In this document: piece by piece, positions 9,255 to 18,294 of the stretch
Numbering within the stretch: the stretch's first letter is position 1
Layout: every line of letters starts with the position of its first letter
Assembly (NCBI RefSeq): GCF_963677945.1
Contig: NZ_OY782578.1
Location: forward strand, 310,001-374,000
DNA: 64,000 nt
Source: an uncultured Bacteroides sp.
GTDB lineage: Bacteria > Bacteroidota > Bacteroidia > Bacteroidales > Bacteroidaceae
Reading direction: 5' to 3'
Program-made: the position numbers and the translations under genes
Notes under the pieces: generated by a model
Told to the model about the DNA's origin: nothing
Seen by the model: the letters and a program-made list of their open reading frames with translations, nothing else
Databases searched by the model: none

Positions 9255-9286
9255 AGGGTGTATTGTACTTAAATACGATACACCCT
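9255..9286 (-). terminator. Terminator after the SusC/SusD operon
   Basis: AGGGTGTAT (9255-9263) pairs with ATACACCCT (9278-9286). It lies between the DUF4957/DUF5123-like gene and GH3. The minus-strand exit is T-rich. Confidence 0.65.
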
Positions 9287-9336
9287 CCTTACAAGATATG
9301 TCTAACAAAATCTCACGATTTCATATAGGTTATATT

Positions 9337-11502
9337 TTAGGGCATTACATTCTTAGCCCATCTTGGATCACCAATTCCCTGTTTGTAAATTTCATGGTTT
9401 CGAACGGCATCCGTATTCTTGTAATAGAGACCGTTGAGGTTGCTAATCTCGTGCATATTCGGATCCGGACTTACATAAGGCGGATTTGGATCTGTCATCA
9501 AGTCAGTAGGTGAAATACCAACAGTACCTAAATGCACATCAAGCTCTGCCTTACCTAAAATATTAGAATCTGCCCAGAAACCTGCACTGTTTTTGCTGGC
9601 ACTGAAAGCTGAGGCTGAGAATATGCTTCCGTTGATCAGGTTTGTATTTGTTGAGTAATTCTGCTGTACATCGAATGTAATTTTACCAGAACCGTTAATC
9701 TGGCGAATATCCATACCTTCCATATATAAATTACGAGCATCACCATCTTTCTTAGTAAGAATGAAAAGATTCTTTTTCACTGTAATCTTACTTCCACCCG
9801 GCAGATATCTCAGGTCGAAAATCTTACGTCCGGTAGAACGGGTACTGTAATTTACAAATGTATTGTTCTCGAGTGTAATATTGTATTGAACATTACTTGG
9901 CCACGGCAAATCCTTACCATTGTCCGTAAAGAAGCAGGTACGTGGAGAATCATAGAAAGTATTTCTACGGAAAATCATGTTTGCATAAATGTTTGATTTA
10001 CCAGTACCAGGAGTACCATCACCGGCAATCCATGCATAACCACGACCAGTATTATCATAATAACCGCAATTATAGAATAGACAGTCTTCTACAATAAACT
10101 TCTCGAAGTTCTTACGGTTAAGACCTTGCACTCGGACGAAACCACGAATCATACGTTGGAATGTACAATTTTTTAATTCAAATGATTGAAGTGTTACGGC
10201 CATACCATTAGAATACATGTTGATGAAGTAATTACCTGTTGCTGCACCATCTCCATAATTTTTCGCTAACGGACAATCAAAATCAATATCTTCAAATATA
10301 AGCGATTTGATGTTGATACCACCAAGCTCACCTGATTGTGGTTGACGTCCAAACATGAAGTTCATGGCTTGAGCAGCTCCATTAATAGTTGACATTCCAT
10401 TCATTAACACTTTAGCACGACCAGTACCTGCTTTAGTTCTCAAAGTTAAACCTTTACACAAAGATACGTTGGTTGCAAAATAGTATGTTTTTCCACCTTC
10501 CAATTCAAAAATAGTACCTTCTGCCAGAGATGAATCTTTGTTATAGTTAGATAAGATGGTGTCAAGCCGTGAAGCGTTGTACTCTTTTGCCCCTGGAATG
10601 GTATCATTAGGATCGCTGAAATGCTTAATAAGGATAGGCGCTCCAGGATCACCATCCATACGGATAACACAAGTATTATAAATAGCATCCCAATGAACCG
10701 GTATATTATTGTTTATCGCATTGACTACATATACACTGTTTTCCTGTAGACCATCAATGTCAATGTATCCACGTTGAAAATCTGCTGCAGTGATAGTGTA
10801 ATTTTTCCATTTTGCAGGAACAGTTGCCTCAGGATTGGTAGGAGATGCTTCAACTGTAATAGTTTGCATCACGAAATTACCATCTCCATCTACTTCAAAA
10901 TTAGTTTTAAAAGTACCGTCATCACCAGATGTGGCATAAGCTCGGTCAATATTGACACGGAAAGTAGTTTTAGTGACTTCGTTCACTACTATTACTTCTG
11001 GAATATTGTATCTGTCTCCAGTCGTGATTCCCATATAGTCTGCCCACTGACGTCCGTTGCCATAACCATACCACTTAGAATGGTAGGCTTCTCCTTTTTT
11101 GGAGAGAGTACGGATGGCAAAACGATAATCAGTACTGTACTGAAGATCTTTTATCAAAAGATCTGTAACTTCGGGACCAACAATCGTATCAAACAGAATA
11201 TAGTCGGGATTTTCCCAATCTGTAGCAAGACCAGAAGATACATTAGGCTGCAAAGCCATCTTGATTTCGTAGCCAGCACAACCTTTCACTCCATACCAAT
11301 AAAGCTGGATGTCGTTCAAATTAACCGCCTGGCACCGATAAGGGTCAGAATCTCCCTTACCTGTATTGTCATCCTTACGGAACATGGTCATAAACTCTCT
11401 TTCGGAAGAATAGCCATCACCGTTCACTACCTCATCGTCTTTACAAGAATAAAACGAGACAGACAAGAGTAGCATCAGTATGTATAATATTTTATTTTTC
11501 AT
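9337..11502 (-). CDS. DUF4957/DUF5123-like surface lipoprotein (probable glycan-binding protein)
   Basis: A 721-residue lipoprotein (lipid Cys20 in SVSFYSC). An N-terminal fibronectin-like region (about 50-190) precedes a repetitive beta-rich region (about 290-640) with many short beta-strand/Asn patterns, for example ENNTFVNYST and KSLIFEDIDF, typical of a right-handed beta-helix. The layout resembles proteins annotated DUF4957 plus DUF5123, which sit beside SusC/SusD pairs in pectin-related loci. It occupies the SusE/SusF position, 21 bp after SusD. By position it probably binds glycan at the cell surface; lyase activity is conceivable but no catalytic residues are evident. The domain names are from memory and should be checked. 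Confidence 0.75.
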   Translation of the reverse strand: MKNKILYILMLLLSVSFYSCKDDEVVNGDGYSSEREFMTMFRKDDNTGKGDSDPYRCQAVNLNDIQLYWYGVKGCAGYEIKMALQPNVSSGLATDWENPDYILFDTIVGPEVTDLLIKDLQYSTDYRFAIRTLSKKGEAYHSKWYGYGNGRQWADYMGITTGDRYNIPEVIVVNEVTKTTFRVNIDRAYATSGDDGTFKTNFEVDGDGNFVMQTITVEASPTNPEATVPAKWKNYTITAADFQRGYIDIDGLQENSVYVVNAINNNIPVHWDAIYNTCVIRMDGDPGAPILIKHFSDPNDTIPGAKEYNASRLDTILSNYNKDSSLAEGTIFELEGGKTYYFATNVSLCKGLTLRTKAGTGRAKVLMNGMSTINGAAQAMNFMFGRQPQSGELGGINIKSLIFEDIDFDCPLAKNYGDGAATGNYFINMYSNGMAVTLQSFELKNCTFQRMIRGFVRVQGLNRKNFEKFIVEDCLFYNCGYYDNTGRGYAWIAGDGTPGTGKSNIYANMIFRRNTFYDSPRTCFFTDNGKDLPWPSNVQYNITLENNTFVNYSTRSTGRKIFDLRYLPGGSKITVKKNLFILTKKDGDARNLYMEGMDIRQINGSGKITFDVQQNYSTNTNLINGSIFSASAFSASKNSAGFWADSNILGKAELDVHLGTVGISPTDLMTDPNPPYVSPDPNMHEISNLNGLYYKNTDAVRNHEIYKQGIGDPRWAKNVMP

Positions 11503-11523
11503 ATCGTATAATTTTCAATTTGA

Positions 11524-13512
11524 TTATTTGGTATAACCATAATAGTTCTTATATGCACCGGCACTACGTTGAACAGCAGCATTCGGATAAGGCAGAATAT
11601 AGCGTACCACAGGCAAGTTTGCTGGCCCAGTTTGTGAATAAGTTTCACCATCTTTAACAAGATAGATATTTCCTCCACGATCACCACGTATAAATCCATA
11701 GAATGAGAAAAGACATTGATCTTTCGGACATCCGTCAGCATCATTCCACCATCCGTAATAGTCTCCCGTTGACCATCCTGTTCCTGGATATTTGTCAGAC
11801 TTGTATGGATTATAGAGTTCCAGCACATCAAGTGTGGTATTTGGATATACACTTATGTTATTGGGGTTGGTGGCGATCCTGTAATATATTGTGTAAGGAA
11901 GAGTCAACTCCAAATAACCAGGTTTACCGTCGTATTGTTCTACTGCCTCAATATGATCTGATGTGCCTGCTGCATTTTCGGCCACCGCATAGTAGCGCAA
12001 GAAACTGTAATAAAGCACTTCTCCATATAAATTATTGCGAACCAAGTCTTTCCAACGCATATTCTCACCCGCAAATTCCCATTTACGTTCATCTAAAATT
12101 GCTTTTAGGAAGGTAGCTTTTGAACCAGAAACAGAAGCTATATAACTATCAACCTTAGCTCCATTCGTAATTGCACGTGCACGAACCTGTCGAAGAGCTT
12201 CAATAGCTTTTGTACCATTTGCACCACCTACACCATCTTCTAATTCGTTAACAGTTTCAGCATACATTAAAAGTATATCGGCATAACGCATATAAGGATA
12301 GTTTATACCTGTATTACCAGAACTACCTGCACCCAGAGTGTTACCAGAATTTGACCAGAACTTAGACCACTTGTTATTGAACACCGTGTAGTCTGTAAGT
12401 ATTGATGGAGTTCCATCATAGAGATAATACCACATACCGTTCACATAGTCACGACGAGAATCTTCTTCGTCAAATGAATAACGGTAGAAAGCATTCAAAC
12501 GAGCACTTCCGTCACTCTTACCCCAAACATTTTTGCCTGATGTTACACCTTCATAATTTTCGCCTTTCGGTCCCTGAATGTAACCGATACTACCTGTTGA
12601 GTTCTTTGCAAATGGTATCTCGAAGATAGGGTCGTCATTGCTATTTACTATGTAATTACATTCATTAATGAATACCTGTCGAAAAGGAAGTGCCAAAGAG
12701 TGAGTTCCTGAAGTAATAACAGAATCACAGAAAGCTTGAGCTATTTTGTAGTATTCTTTATAGTCTGTAGGACGTTGCATGCTACCATAGCTAGTAGGAT
12801 TACTCTTGTCTGGATGAAGTGAATATCCACCACAAGTCAAAGCCATACGAGCAATCATTGACCAACAAAATTCTTTAGACACACGCTCTACACCATCACT
12901 TAAGTCTTTCGCGTATGACATGTAAGGAGCAATACCTTTAAGGTCTTCGATCAAAGTTTTATGAATTTCCTCACGATCAACTACAGGCATTACAAAATCT
13001 TCTGACTCAAAATTTGGGCTGAGAGAGAAAGGTATGTCGCCAAACATCACAACAAGGTCATGATAGAACATAGCACGCATTACTTTCGCCTCACCCAATT
13101 GCTGCATCAATTCAGGATCATCTTTACTAAAAATTGGACTATTTTCTAAGCCATGAATAAAATTATTGGCGTATTCCACACCTTGGTAAGCAGCAACCCA
13201 ATATTTATTAATGTCTCCTCCCATACTGTTGCAGTCGAAGCGACGGTAGCTGTTATCTGTTGCAACTTCACTTGTAGATATTGACATATCAACATCACTA
13301 TTAAGGCAGAAAGTACTTAAATAAGCGCCACCATATGTACTTCCATTTAATAGTTGAGCATAAACGCCATTCAGGGCTCGGTTAATTTCAGTCTTCTCGC
13401 TGAAAACATACTCTGTGTCATACTTCGAGATAGCATCTACCTTCAGGTAATCATTACATGAAGAGAAGCCAACCGCAACCAGACCAACGATAAGAATATT
13501 TTTGATTTTCAT
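11524..13512 (-). CDS. SusD/RagB-family outer-membrane lipoprotein
   Basis: A 662-residue lipoprotein with lipid Cys19 (VGFSSCNDY). SusD proteins sit as a lid on their SusC partner and capture oligosaccharide outside the cell. Family features include the N-terminal NDYLKVDAISKYDTEYVFS region, helical tetratricopeptide-like segments (for example GEAKVMRAMFYHDLVVMFGD), and the conserved YADILLMYAE and ERKWEFAGENMRWKDLVR motifs near residues 400-490. At 662 residues it is longer than many SusD proteins. It lies 19 bp downstream of susC and is clearly co-transcribed. Confidence 0.95.
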   Translation of the reverse strand: MKIKNILIVGLVAVGFSSCNDYLKVDAISKYDTEYVFSEKTEINRALNGVYAQLLNGSTYGGAYLSTFCLNSDVDMSISTSEVATDNSYRRFDCNSMGGDINKYWVAAYQGVEYANNFIHGLENSPIFSKDDPELMQQLGEAKVMRAMFYHDLVVMFGDIPFSLSPNFESEDFVMPVVDREEIHKTLIEDLKGIAPYMSYAKDLSDGVERVSKEFCWSMIARMALTCGGYSLHPDKSNPTSYGSMQRPTDYKEYYKIAQAFCDSVITSGTHSLALPFRQVFINECNYIVNSNDDPIFEIPFAKNSTGSIGYIQGPKGENYEGVTSGKNVWGKSDGSARLNAFYRYSFDEEDSRRDYVNGMWYYLYDGTPSILTDYTVFNNKWSKFWSNSGNTLGAGSSGNTGINYPYMRYADILLMYAETVNELEDGVGGANGTKAIEALRQVRARAITNGAKVDSYIASVSGSKATFLKAILDERKWEFAGENMRWKDLVRNNLYGEVLYYSFLRYYAVAENAAGTSDHIEAVEQYDGKPGYLELTLPYTIYYRIATNPNNISVYPNTTLDVLELYNPYKSDKYPGTGWSTGDYYGWWNDADGCPKDQCLFSFYGFIRGDRGGNIYLVKDGETYSQTGPANLPVVRYILPYPNAAVQRSAGAYKNYYGYTK

Positions 13513-13531
13513 ATATAATCGTTTTTATGTA

Positions 13532-16500
13532 TTAGAAAGTAATGTTTGCACCAAACACAAAACTACGACTACGCGGATAACGGTTGTAGTCCATACCGCA
13601 TGTCAAACCAGTTTGTACGTCTACTTCTGGGTCATAACCAGAGTAACCGGTAATAATGAAGAGATTGGAACCACTGGCATAAAAGCGTAGTTTTGACATT
13701 CCCCACTTAGCTGTTAGCTGTTTTGGTAGTGTATATCCTATTGTAATGTCCTGGCAACGAAGGAATGAGCCATCTTCAATGAAGTAAGAATGAGTCACTT
13801 TGTTAGTAACATCAGTAGGATTCCACAATTTCTTACCTGCATTCAATTCTTTATAACCATCTACAGAATTTTCGAGGTAGGTATTTTTATACATACATTC
13901 ACCATCTTCGCGTACATAAGTCCAGCGATCGTTGAACTTACTAAGCACATTGAAGAAATTTTTGCTATTTCCTTCTGAAGAAGATAATTGGTAAGCTGTA
14001 GCATTGTTTACGTCAAAATCATACATATAGTTGAAATTGGCTGTAAAATCAATGTTTTTCCATTGTCCACTTAATCCGAAACCTCCCTGGAATTTAGGGT
14101 TTGTGTTACCAATCACAGTACGGTCATCTTCAGTAATCTGACCATCGGGTTTGCCGTCAGGACCACTGATATCCTTGAACTTGATTTTACCAGGCAGAGT
14201 AGCCTTACCAGAGTTACTGTCATTAAATACATTATTGACAATAGTACCTTCTTTTGGAACAGCTAAAAAATTCTGATTTGGATCAAAATCAAATTCATCG
14301 AATCCATACAGTCCATCATATACAAAACCATAAATCAAACCTACCTGATCTCCAACCTTTAAACAATAGTCGTTATAGCTTGACTTCCAACGATCGTTTT
14401 GGTCCCAAATAACATTGTCTGTATCATTCAGTTTGTCTACTTTCATTTTATTAAATCCTAGCGACAAGTTGCCACTCAATACATAATCTTTTCCGCGAAG
14501 AATATCACCATTGATACTCAATTCGAAACCTCTGTTAGTTACCTGACCAATGTTTTGCATCTGTTGAACGTAACCAGTAGTTGAAGGTACATCTGACTTA
14601 TATAGCAGGTCTTTGGTTGTATTCCAATAAACTTCCGGGGTAATAGTCAGTCGGTCTCCGAACAAGCCCAAGTCAAAAGCAAGGTTGCGAGTCAGAGTTG
14701 TTTCCCATTTAATTTTGGTATTAGCAAAAGTGCTACCGCCTGCATTTCCATACCATTTTTCACCGTTCTCAGTTGCTTCACCAAATCCAGGACCACCGGT
14801 TGTATTTACAGCGTAAAGATAACGCCACATATCATCGTCAATACGGTTGTTACCAGCCAAACCAACAGCTGCACGTAGCTTAAGGTTACTAATAACAGGG
14901 TTGTGTTCAAGGAAACTTTCTTTAGAAATAACCCATGCACCAGAAATTGATGGGAAATAACCCCACTGTTCTCCTGGAGAGAATTTGGTTGAACCATCTG
15001 CGCGGAAAGTAACCGACGCCAAGTATTTGTGGTCATAGTTATAACTTGTCTGACCAAAGAATGAGGCTGTGCGATCGGGCGTAGAAAGATATGATGTTGA
15101 TTCCCATGGTGTTCCCAAACCCATATTATTGAGTGCCTTTTCTGCTGAGATGTTACGTGGGAAATATCTGTTCTTTATATATGTTTGTTTGCTCTGACTG
15201 TGCTGAATTTCCTGTCCTAATAAGAATGAGAAATTGTGTATTTGGTTAATGTCGAAACTATAAGAAGCTGTATTGGTCCATGTATATTTCTCTGTACGTC
15301 TATTGCTAATTGAAGCTACTGGCAGTTTTTTGTTACCTTGACCTTCATCGGTCATAGCACCAAAGAATCGATTATCATCATTGAATGAAAGAAAATGAGC
15401 AGCTTCGGTACGTAAAGTTAAACCTTCAATAGGTCTCCACTCCAGATTAAACTGATTTGTGTATGCGTATGAATGTTTCTTTAACGTATTTTGGTTGATA
15501 TCACTTTTTGGATTAGTATATTCAAAGATTGCTTCATCATCAGGGTCTACAGTTGCAGGATCCCAGAAAGCGAACTCGCGCAACCCGTTTGTAGGACGAT
15601 AACGAAGTACGTCAATAATACCGCCACTACCAATTCTGTCACCCCCAGCACCCGTATCGCGACGGAAAGTGAGTTTTGGATTAAGGGTCAATGTCAGATT
15701 ATTTGAAAGCTGAATATTCATCTTGATATTCAAGTTTGTACGACGAACTCCTGAAGACAGGATAATACCATTGTCTCCAGAATTTGTAAGAGATGCGTTG
15801 AAACGGAACTTTTCACTACCTCCTCCAACAGTTAAGTTTGTTGAATAATTAAATGGAGTTTCACTCATTACAATGTCTTGCCAATCATGTGTTGTAGCAC
15901 GTTGGTAGATATCGAGATCGAGAGGATTACCGAAGTTTGCACGATAAAATTTCGCATTAGAACTACGAGTTCCGTTTGCTGCAGCCCAGTCGTATTGATA
16001 ACGTGCAAAATCGTAAGTATTCATCAAGTCTAACTTCTTTGCTAATTTGCTGAATGAAATCTGCTGGTTATAAGTAACCTGCACCTTTCCTTGCTGAGCC
16101 GATTTAGTAGTTACGATAACTACCCCATTACCTCCCTTTGCACCATAGATAGCAGTCAATGACGCGTCCTTCAATACATCGATAGAAGCAATATCCGATG
16201 GCGGAATATCGTTGATATTATCTGCCTGGAAACCATCGATGATGTAAAGTGGTTCATTACTCTGAGTTACAGACGTACCCCCACGTACACGAATATTAAT
16301 ATCCGCACCCGGGGCACCGTCGACCGTTGTTACTTGTACACCGGCAATTTTCCCCTGTAGAGCAACAGCTGCGGAAGTTACCGGTACTGCAGCCAACTTA
16401 GCACCTGAAATAGAACCAACCGAACCAGTCAGATCTTTTCGTGCCTTACTACCGTAACCAATTACAACTACTTCATCAAGTGCCTGCAAATTGTCTTTTA

Positions 16501-16804
16501 GGGTAATTTGAAGTGTTTTGCCGGCAATAACATCCACTTCTTGTGTTTCCATCCCAATATAGGAAATAACTAATCTCTTCCCTTTGCGGAGAGTAAGAGA
16601 AAACTGTCCCTCCAAATCGGTTCTCACACCGTTTGAGTTATAGCCTTTCTCTACTACTGAGGCACCGATAATAGGTTCACCCTGCGAGTCAACCACGGTA
16701 CCTTTTACCGTAATGTTTTGAGCAAATACTCCAATAGGTACCATTAAGAACAGTACCAATAGCAAGAGTAAATTGCTTCTCACCTTTTCGTTTTTTTGTT
16801 TCAT
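13532..16804 (-). CDS. SusC/RagA-family TonB-dependent outer-membrane transporter
   Basis: A 1,090-residue importer that moves oligosaccharides across the outer membrane using TonB energy. After the signal peptide (ends GVFAQ) comes a carboxypeptidase-regulatory-like domain (VKGTVVDSQGEPIIGASVV), then the TonB-box/plug region (DEVVVIGYGSKARKDLTGSV and YIIDGFQ), then a 22-strand-type barrel ending in an aromatic-rich strand with terminal Phe. I use the ATG at 16804; the ATG eight codons earlier would add a non-signal tail. It is the first gene of the SusC-SusD-DUF4957/5123 operon. The only clear -7 box upstream is at 17171-17178, which implies a long leader of about 360 nt. Confidence 0.96.
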   Translation of the reverse strand: MKQKNEKVRSNLLLLLVLFLMVPIGVFAQNITVKGTVVDSQGEPIIGASVVEKGYNSNGVRTDLEGQFSLTLRKGKRLVISYIGMETQEVDVIAGKTLQITLKDNLQALDEVVVIGYGSKARKDLTGSVGSISGAKLAAVPVTSAAVALQGKIAGVQVTTVDGAPGADINIRVRGGTSVTQSNEPLYIIDGFQADNINDIPPSDIASIDVLKDASLTAIYGAKGGNGVVIVTTKSAQQGKVQVTYNQQISFSKLAKKLDLMNTYDFARYQYDWAAANGTRSSNAKFYRANFGNPLDLDIYQRATTHDWQDIVMSETPFNYSTNLTVGGGSEKFRFNASLTNSGDNGIILSSGVRRTNLNIKMNIQLSNNLTLTLNPKLTFRRDTGAGGDRIGSGGIIDVLRYRPTNGLREFAFWDPATVDPDDEAIFEYTNPKSDINQNTLKKHSYAYTNQFNLEWRPIEGLTLRTEAAHFLSFNDDNRFFGAMTDEGQGNKKLPVASISNRRTEKYTWTNTASYSFDINQIHNFSFLLGQEIQHSQSKQTYIKNRYFPRNISAEKALNNMGLGTPWESTSYLSTPDRTASFFGQTSYNYDHKYLASVTFRADGSTKFSPGEQWGYFPSISGAWVISKESFLEHNPVISNLKLRAAVGLAGNNRIDDDMWRYLYAVNTTGGPGFGEATENGEKWYGNAGGSTFANTKIKWETTLTRNLAFDLGLFGDRLTITPEVYWNTTKDLLYKSDVPSTTGYVQQMQNIGQVTNRGFELSINGDILRGKDYVLSGNLSLGFNKMKVDKLNDTDNVIWDQNDRWKSSYNDYCLKVGDQVGLIYGFVYDGLYGFDEFDFDPNQNFLAVPKEGTIVNNVFNDSNSGKATLPGKIKFKDISGPDGKPDGQITEDDRTVIGNTNPKFQGGFGLSGQWKNIDFTANFNYMYDFDVNNATAYQLSSSEGNSKNFFNVLSKFNDRWTYVREDGECMYKNTYLENSVDGYKELNAGKKLWNPTDVTNKVTHSYFIEDGSFLRCQDITIGYTLPKQLTAKWGMSKLRFYASGSNLFIITGYSGYDPEVDVQTGLTCGMDYNRYPRSRSFVFGANITF

Positions 16805-16984
16805 GATAGCATTACTTTGGTTAAACAATTTATTATTTTCAATTTATAAATATCTTTTAAATAGCATTATCTGAGTTAATATTTGCAGGATAGAAAACAA
16901 TTGCTTGTTTCTTTTCTACACGAGTGTATATTACAAGATCCTTTCCCATTACATTTTTTAAAAGGTAGCATGATATACTTTCTT

Positions 16985-17152
16985 TCAGTATCCACCGGTA
17001 GTATATCGTCCAGAATAATCTGTACCAGGAAAAGTCTTTAAATCATGGGGAACCGTCTTGCCGACAAGGGTGTCTGTCAACAAAACAAAGAATATATTTA
17101 TGAGGTAGTTGCTCACAAATGAAGATGACGAACTGATTTTCGATCTTTTCAT
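16985..17152 (-). CDS. Possible 55-residue small protein or leader ORF upstream of susC
   Basis: This frame begins MKRSKISSSSSF, continues through a hydrophobic stretch (NYLINIFFVLLTDTLVG) and ends in a Tyr/Gly-rich tail. It starts 19 bp downstream of a perfect -7 box and lies between that promoter and susC. Its product is not a family I recognise. It may be a leader peptide, a small membrane peptide, a decayed gene or chance. Confidence 0.3.
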   Translation of the reverse strand: MKRSKISSSSSFVSNYLINIFFVLLTDTLVGKTVPHDLKTFPGTDYSGRYTTGGY

Positions 17153-17170
17153 AGTATTTAAGATTAATTG

Positions 17171-17178
17171 CAAAAATA
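17171..17178 (-). promoter_or_regulatory. Candidate -7 box (TATTTTTG) for the susC operon
   Basis: CAAAAATA on the plus strand reads TATTTTTG on the minus strand, a match to TAnnTTTG. A -33 TTTG is not evident, which is common at promoters needing an activator such as the HTCS. It is the only consensus match found in 16805-17290. Confidence 0.45.
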
Positions 17179-17466
17179 GGCCTCCAGAACTTAAAAAAAG
17201 AGGATTATTTATCGGAAAAGGTGTATTATACCAAATATTGTAACAGTAGCAACAAAACTTACACACCCTACATCACATAAGACTTAATATAACTATTACG
17301 AAAGCTGGATAGAGTTTATGGTTACCAATTATCAGAAATCCAAACTACAAGTTTTACCATTTGTTTCAAGGATTTAAAATATAAAATTGTGGTATAAAGA
17401 TTATAGTAAGTTTCAGCAATGCATCTTAAGAATTAAATTTTGAATAAACAACAAAAAAGTTACGTC

Positions 17467-17571
17467 ATCTGCTACTTAAATGCCTCAAAGTGCTTACTAA
17501 AAGGCATTCCAGAGGTGGCAGATAAAAAATTTCAACCATTTTATCTGCTACAAATTGCCATCATCTGCTAC
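17467..17571. repeat. Degenerate TCTGCTAC/GGTGGCAGA repeat cluster
   Basis: The 1.1 kb between the putative small ORF and GH2 has no credible gene. ATCTGCTAC occurs at 17467-17475, 17543-17551 and 17563-17571, and GAGGTGGCAGATA at 17512-17524. GTGGCAGATAAAA (17515-17527) and TTTTATCTGCTAC (17539-17551) form a hairpin with one mismatch. AATGCCT/AGGCATT (17479-17485, 17502-17508) form another. The motif is close to the GGTGGCAGA ends of the element at 58057-58193. Confidence 0.6.
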
Positions 17572-17741
17572 TAAAAATAGAATTTCAAGATACTTACTCG
17601 ACGTAATATTGCAATTACGAGGCAACGTTAACTATTTGTTTACTTCAAACGTTGAATAATAAGAAGGCCAATACATATTTATAATCTTTTTTCAAGTATA
17701 TGCATTAAACATCTTACTTACTCTTATTCATCTATTATAAT

Positions 17742-17835
17742 AAGTGAGTTTGCAGCCAAGGGCTTATGGGTTCTTGGCTAAAGACCCATGGGTTCATGAA
17801 TGAAGGCTTATGGGTTCACGGCTGTAAACTTACTA
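17742..17835. repeat. ATGGGTTC array, three copies at 22-bp period, with inverted flanks
   Basis: ATGGGTTC starts at 17766, 17788 and 17810, exactly 22 bp apart. The central copy is within the palindrome CCCATGGG, centred at 17788.5. AAGTGAGTTTGCAGCC (17742-17757) and GGCTGTAAACTTACTA (17820-17835) are inverted flanks centred on the same point. The period equals that of the TGTACA arrays, but the motif is different. Confidence 0.75.
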
Positions 17836-18053
17836 AGCATAAAATACAAAATTACTAAACACCTGATCTATAAATATTTATCTATAATAATAAAAGATCC
17901 AAATATTATAGGAATCATGTTCTCCAGAAAATCAGAGTGTGCAAAGGCGAAGACAAGAGATACATACAGAGGAAAGTTATATACTTTAAGCAAGGGAATT
18001 GAGTAGGTGGTAGGTGAATGAATTTAGTGGAAGACAAATTGTAAAACAAAAAT

Positions 18054-18152
18054 ATCTGCCACCAAGATATACCTTTATATATCATGCAATTACATCTATT
18101 TTAGTAGCAGGTAGCAGATCTTTTTGCAAAAATAAAATTTTTAGAAGCTTAA
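18054..18152. repeat. GTAGCAG doublet element with ATCTGCCACC inverted partner
   Basis: ATCTGCCACC (18054-18063) is inverted relative to GGTAGCAGAT (18110-18119), 9 of 10 matching. GTAGCAG is doubled at 18104-18117. It is followed by TTTTTGCAAAAATAAAATTT-like sequence, as after the doublet at 126-141. It is probably a relative of the elements at 57.9-58.2 kb. Confidence 0.55.
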
Positions 18153-18244
18153 ATTCGAGTTATTCCAAAAATGAAACTGCATTCATCAGGATTGAATAAT
18201 AAGTTTTATGCTTGAAAATACTCCCTGTACATCGTATTAAAAGC

Positions 18245-18272
18245 AAAAGCCGGCTAATGGCAGCCGGCTTTT
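18245..18272 (-). terminator. Intrinsic terminator of the GH2 gene
   Basis: AAAAGCCGGCT (18245-18255) and AGCCGGCTTTT (18262-18272) form a perfect 11-bp stem with a 6-nt loop, directly downstream of GH2 on the minus strand. Confidence 0.85.
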
Positions 18273-18294
18273 ATATTTATATATAAAAGGAAAT

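Noticed and set aside
10774-11472. A 232-codon antisense frame
   Set aside because: It is a shadow of the lipoprotein gene on the other strand, which has a signal peptide and family features.
17800-18199. Short plus-strand frames in the PUL gap
   Set aside because: Low-quality composition, no recognisable family, and both overlap repeat elements.
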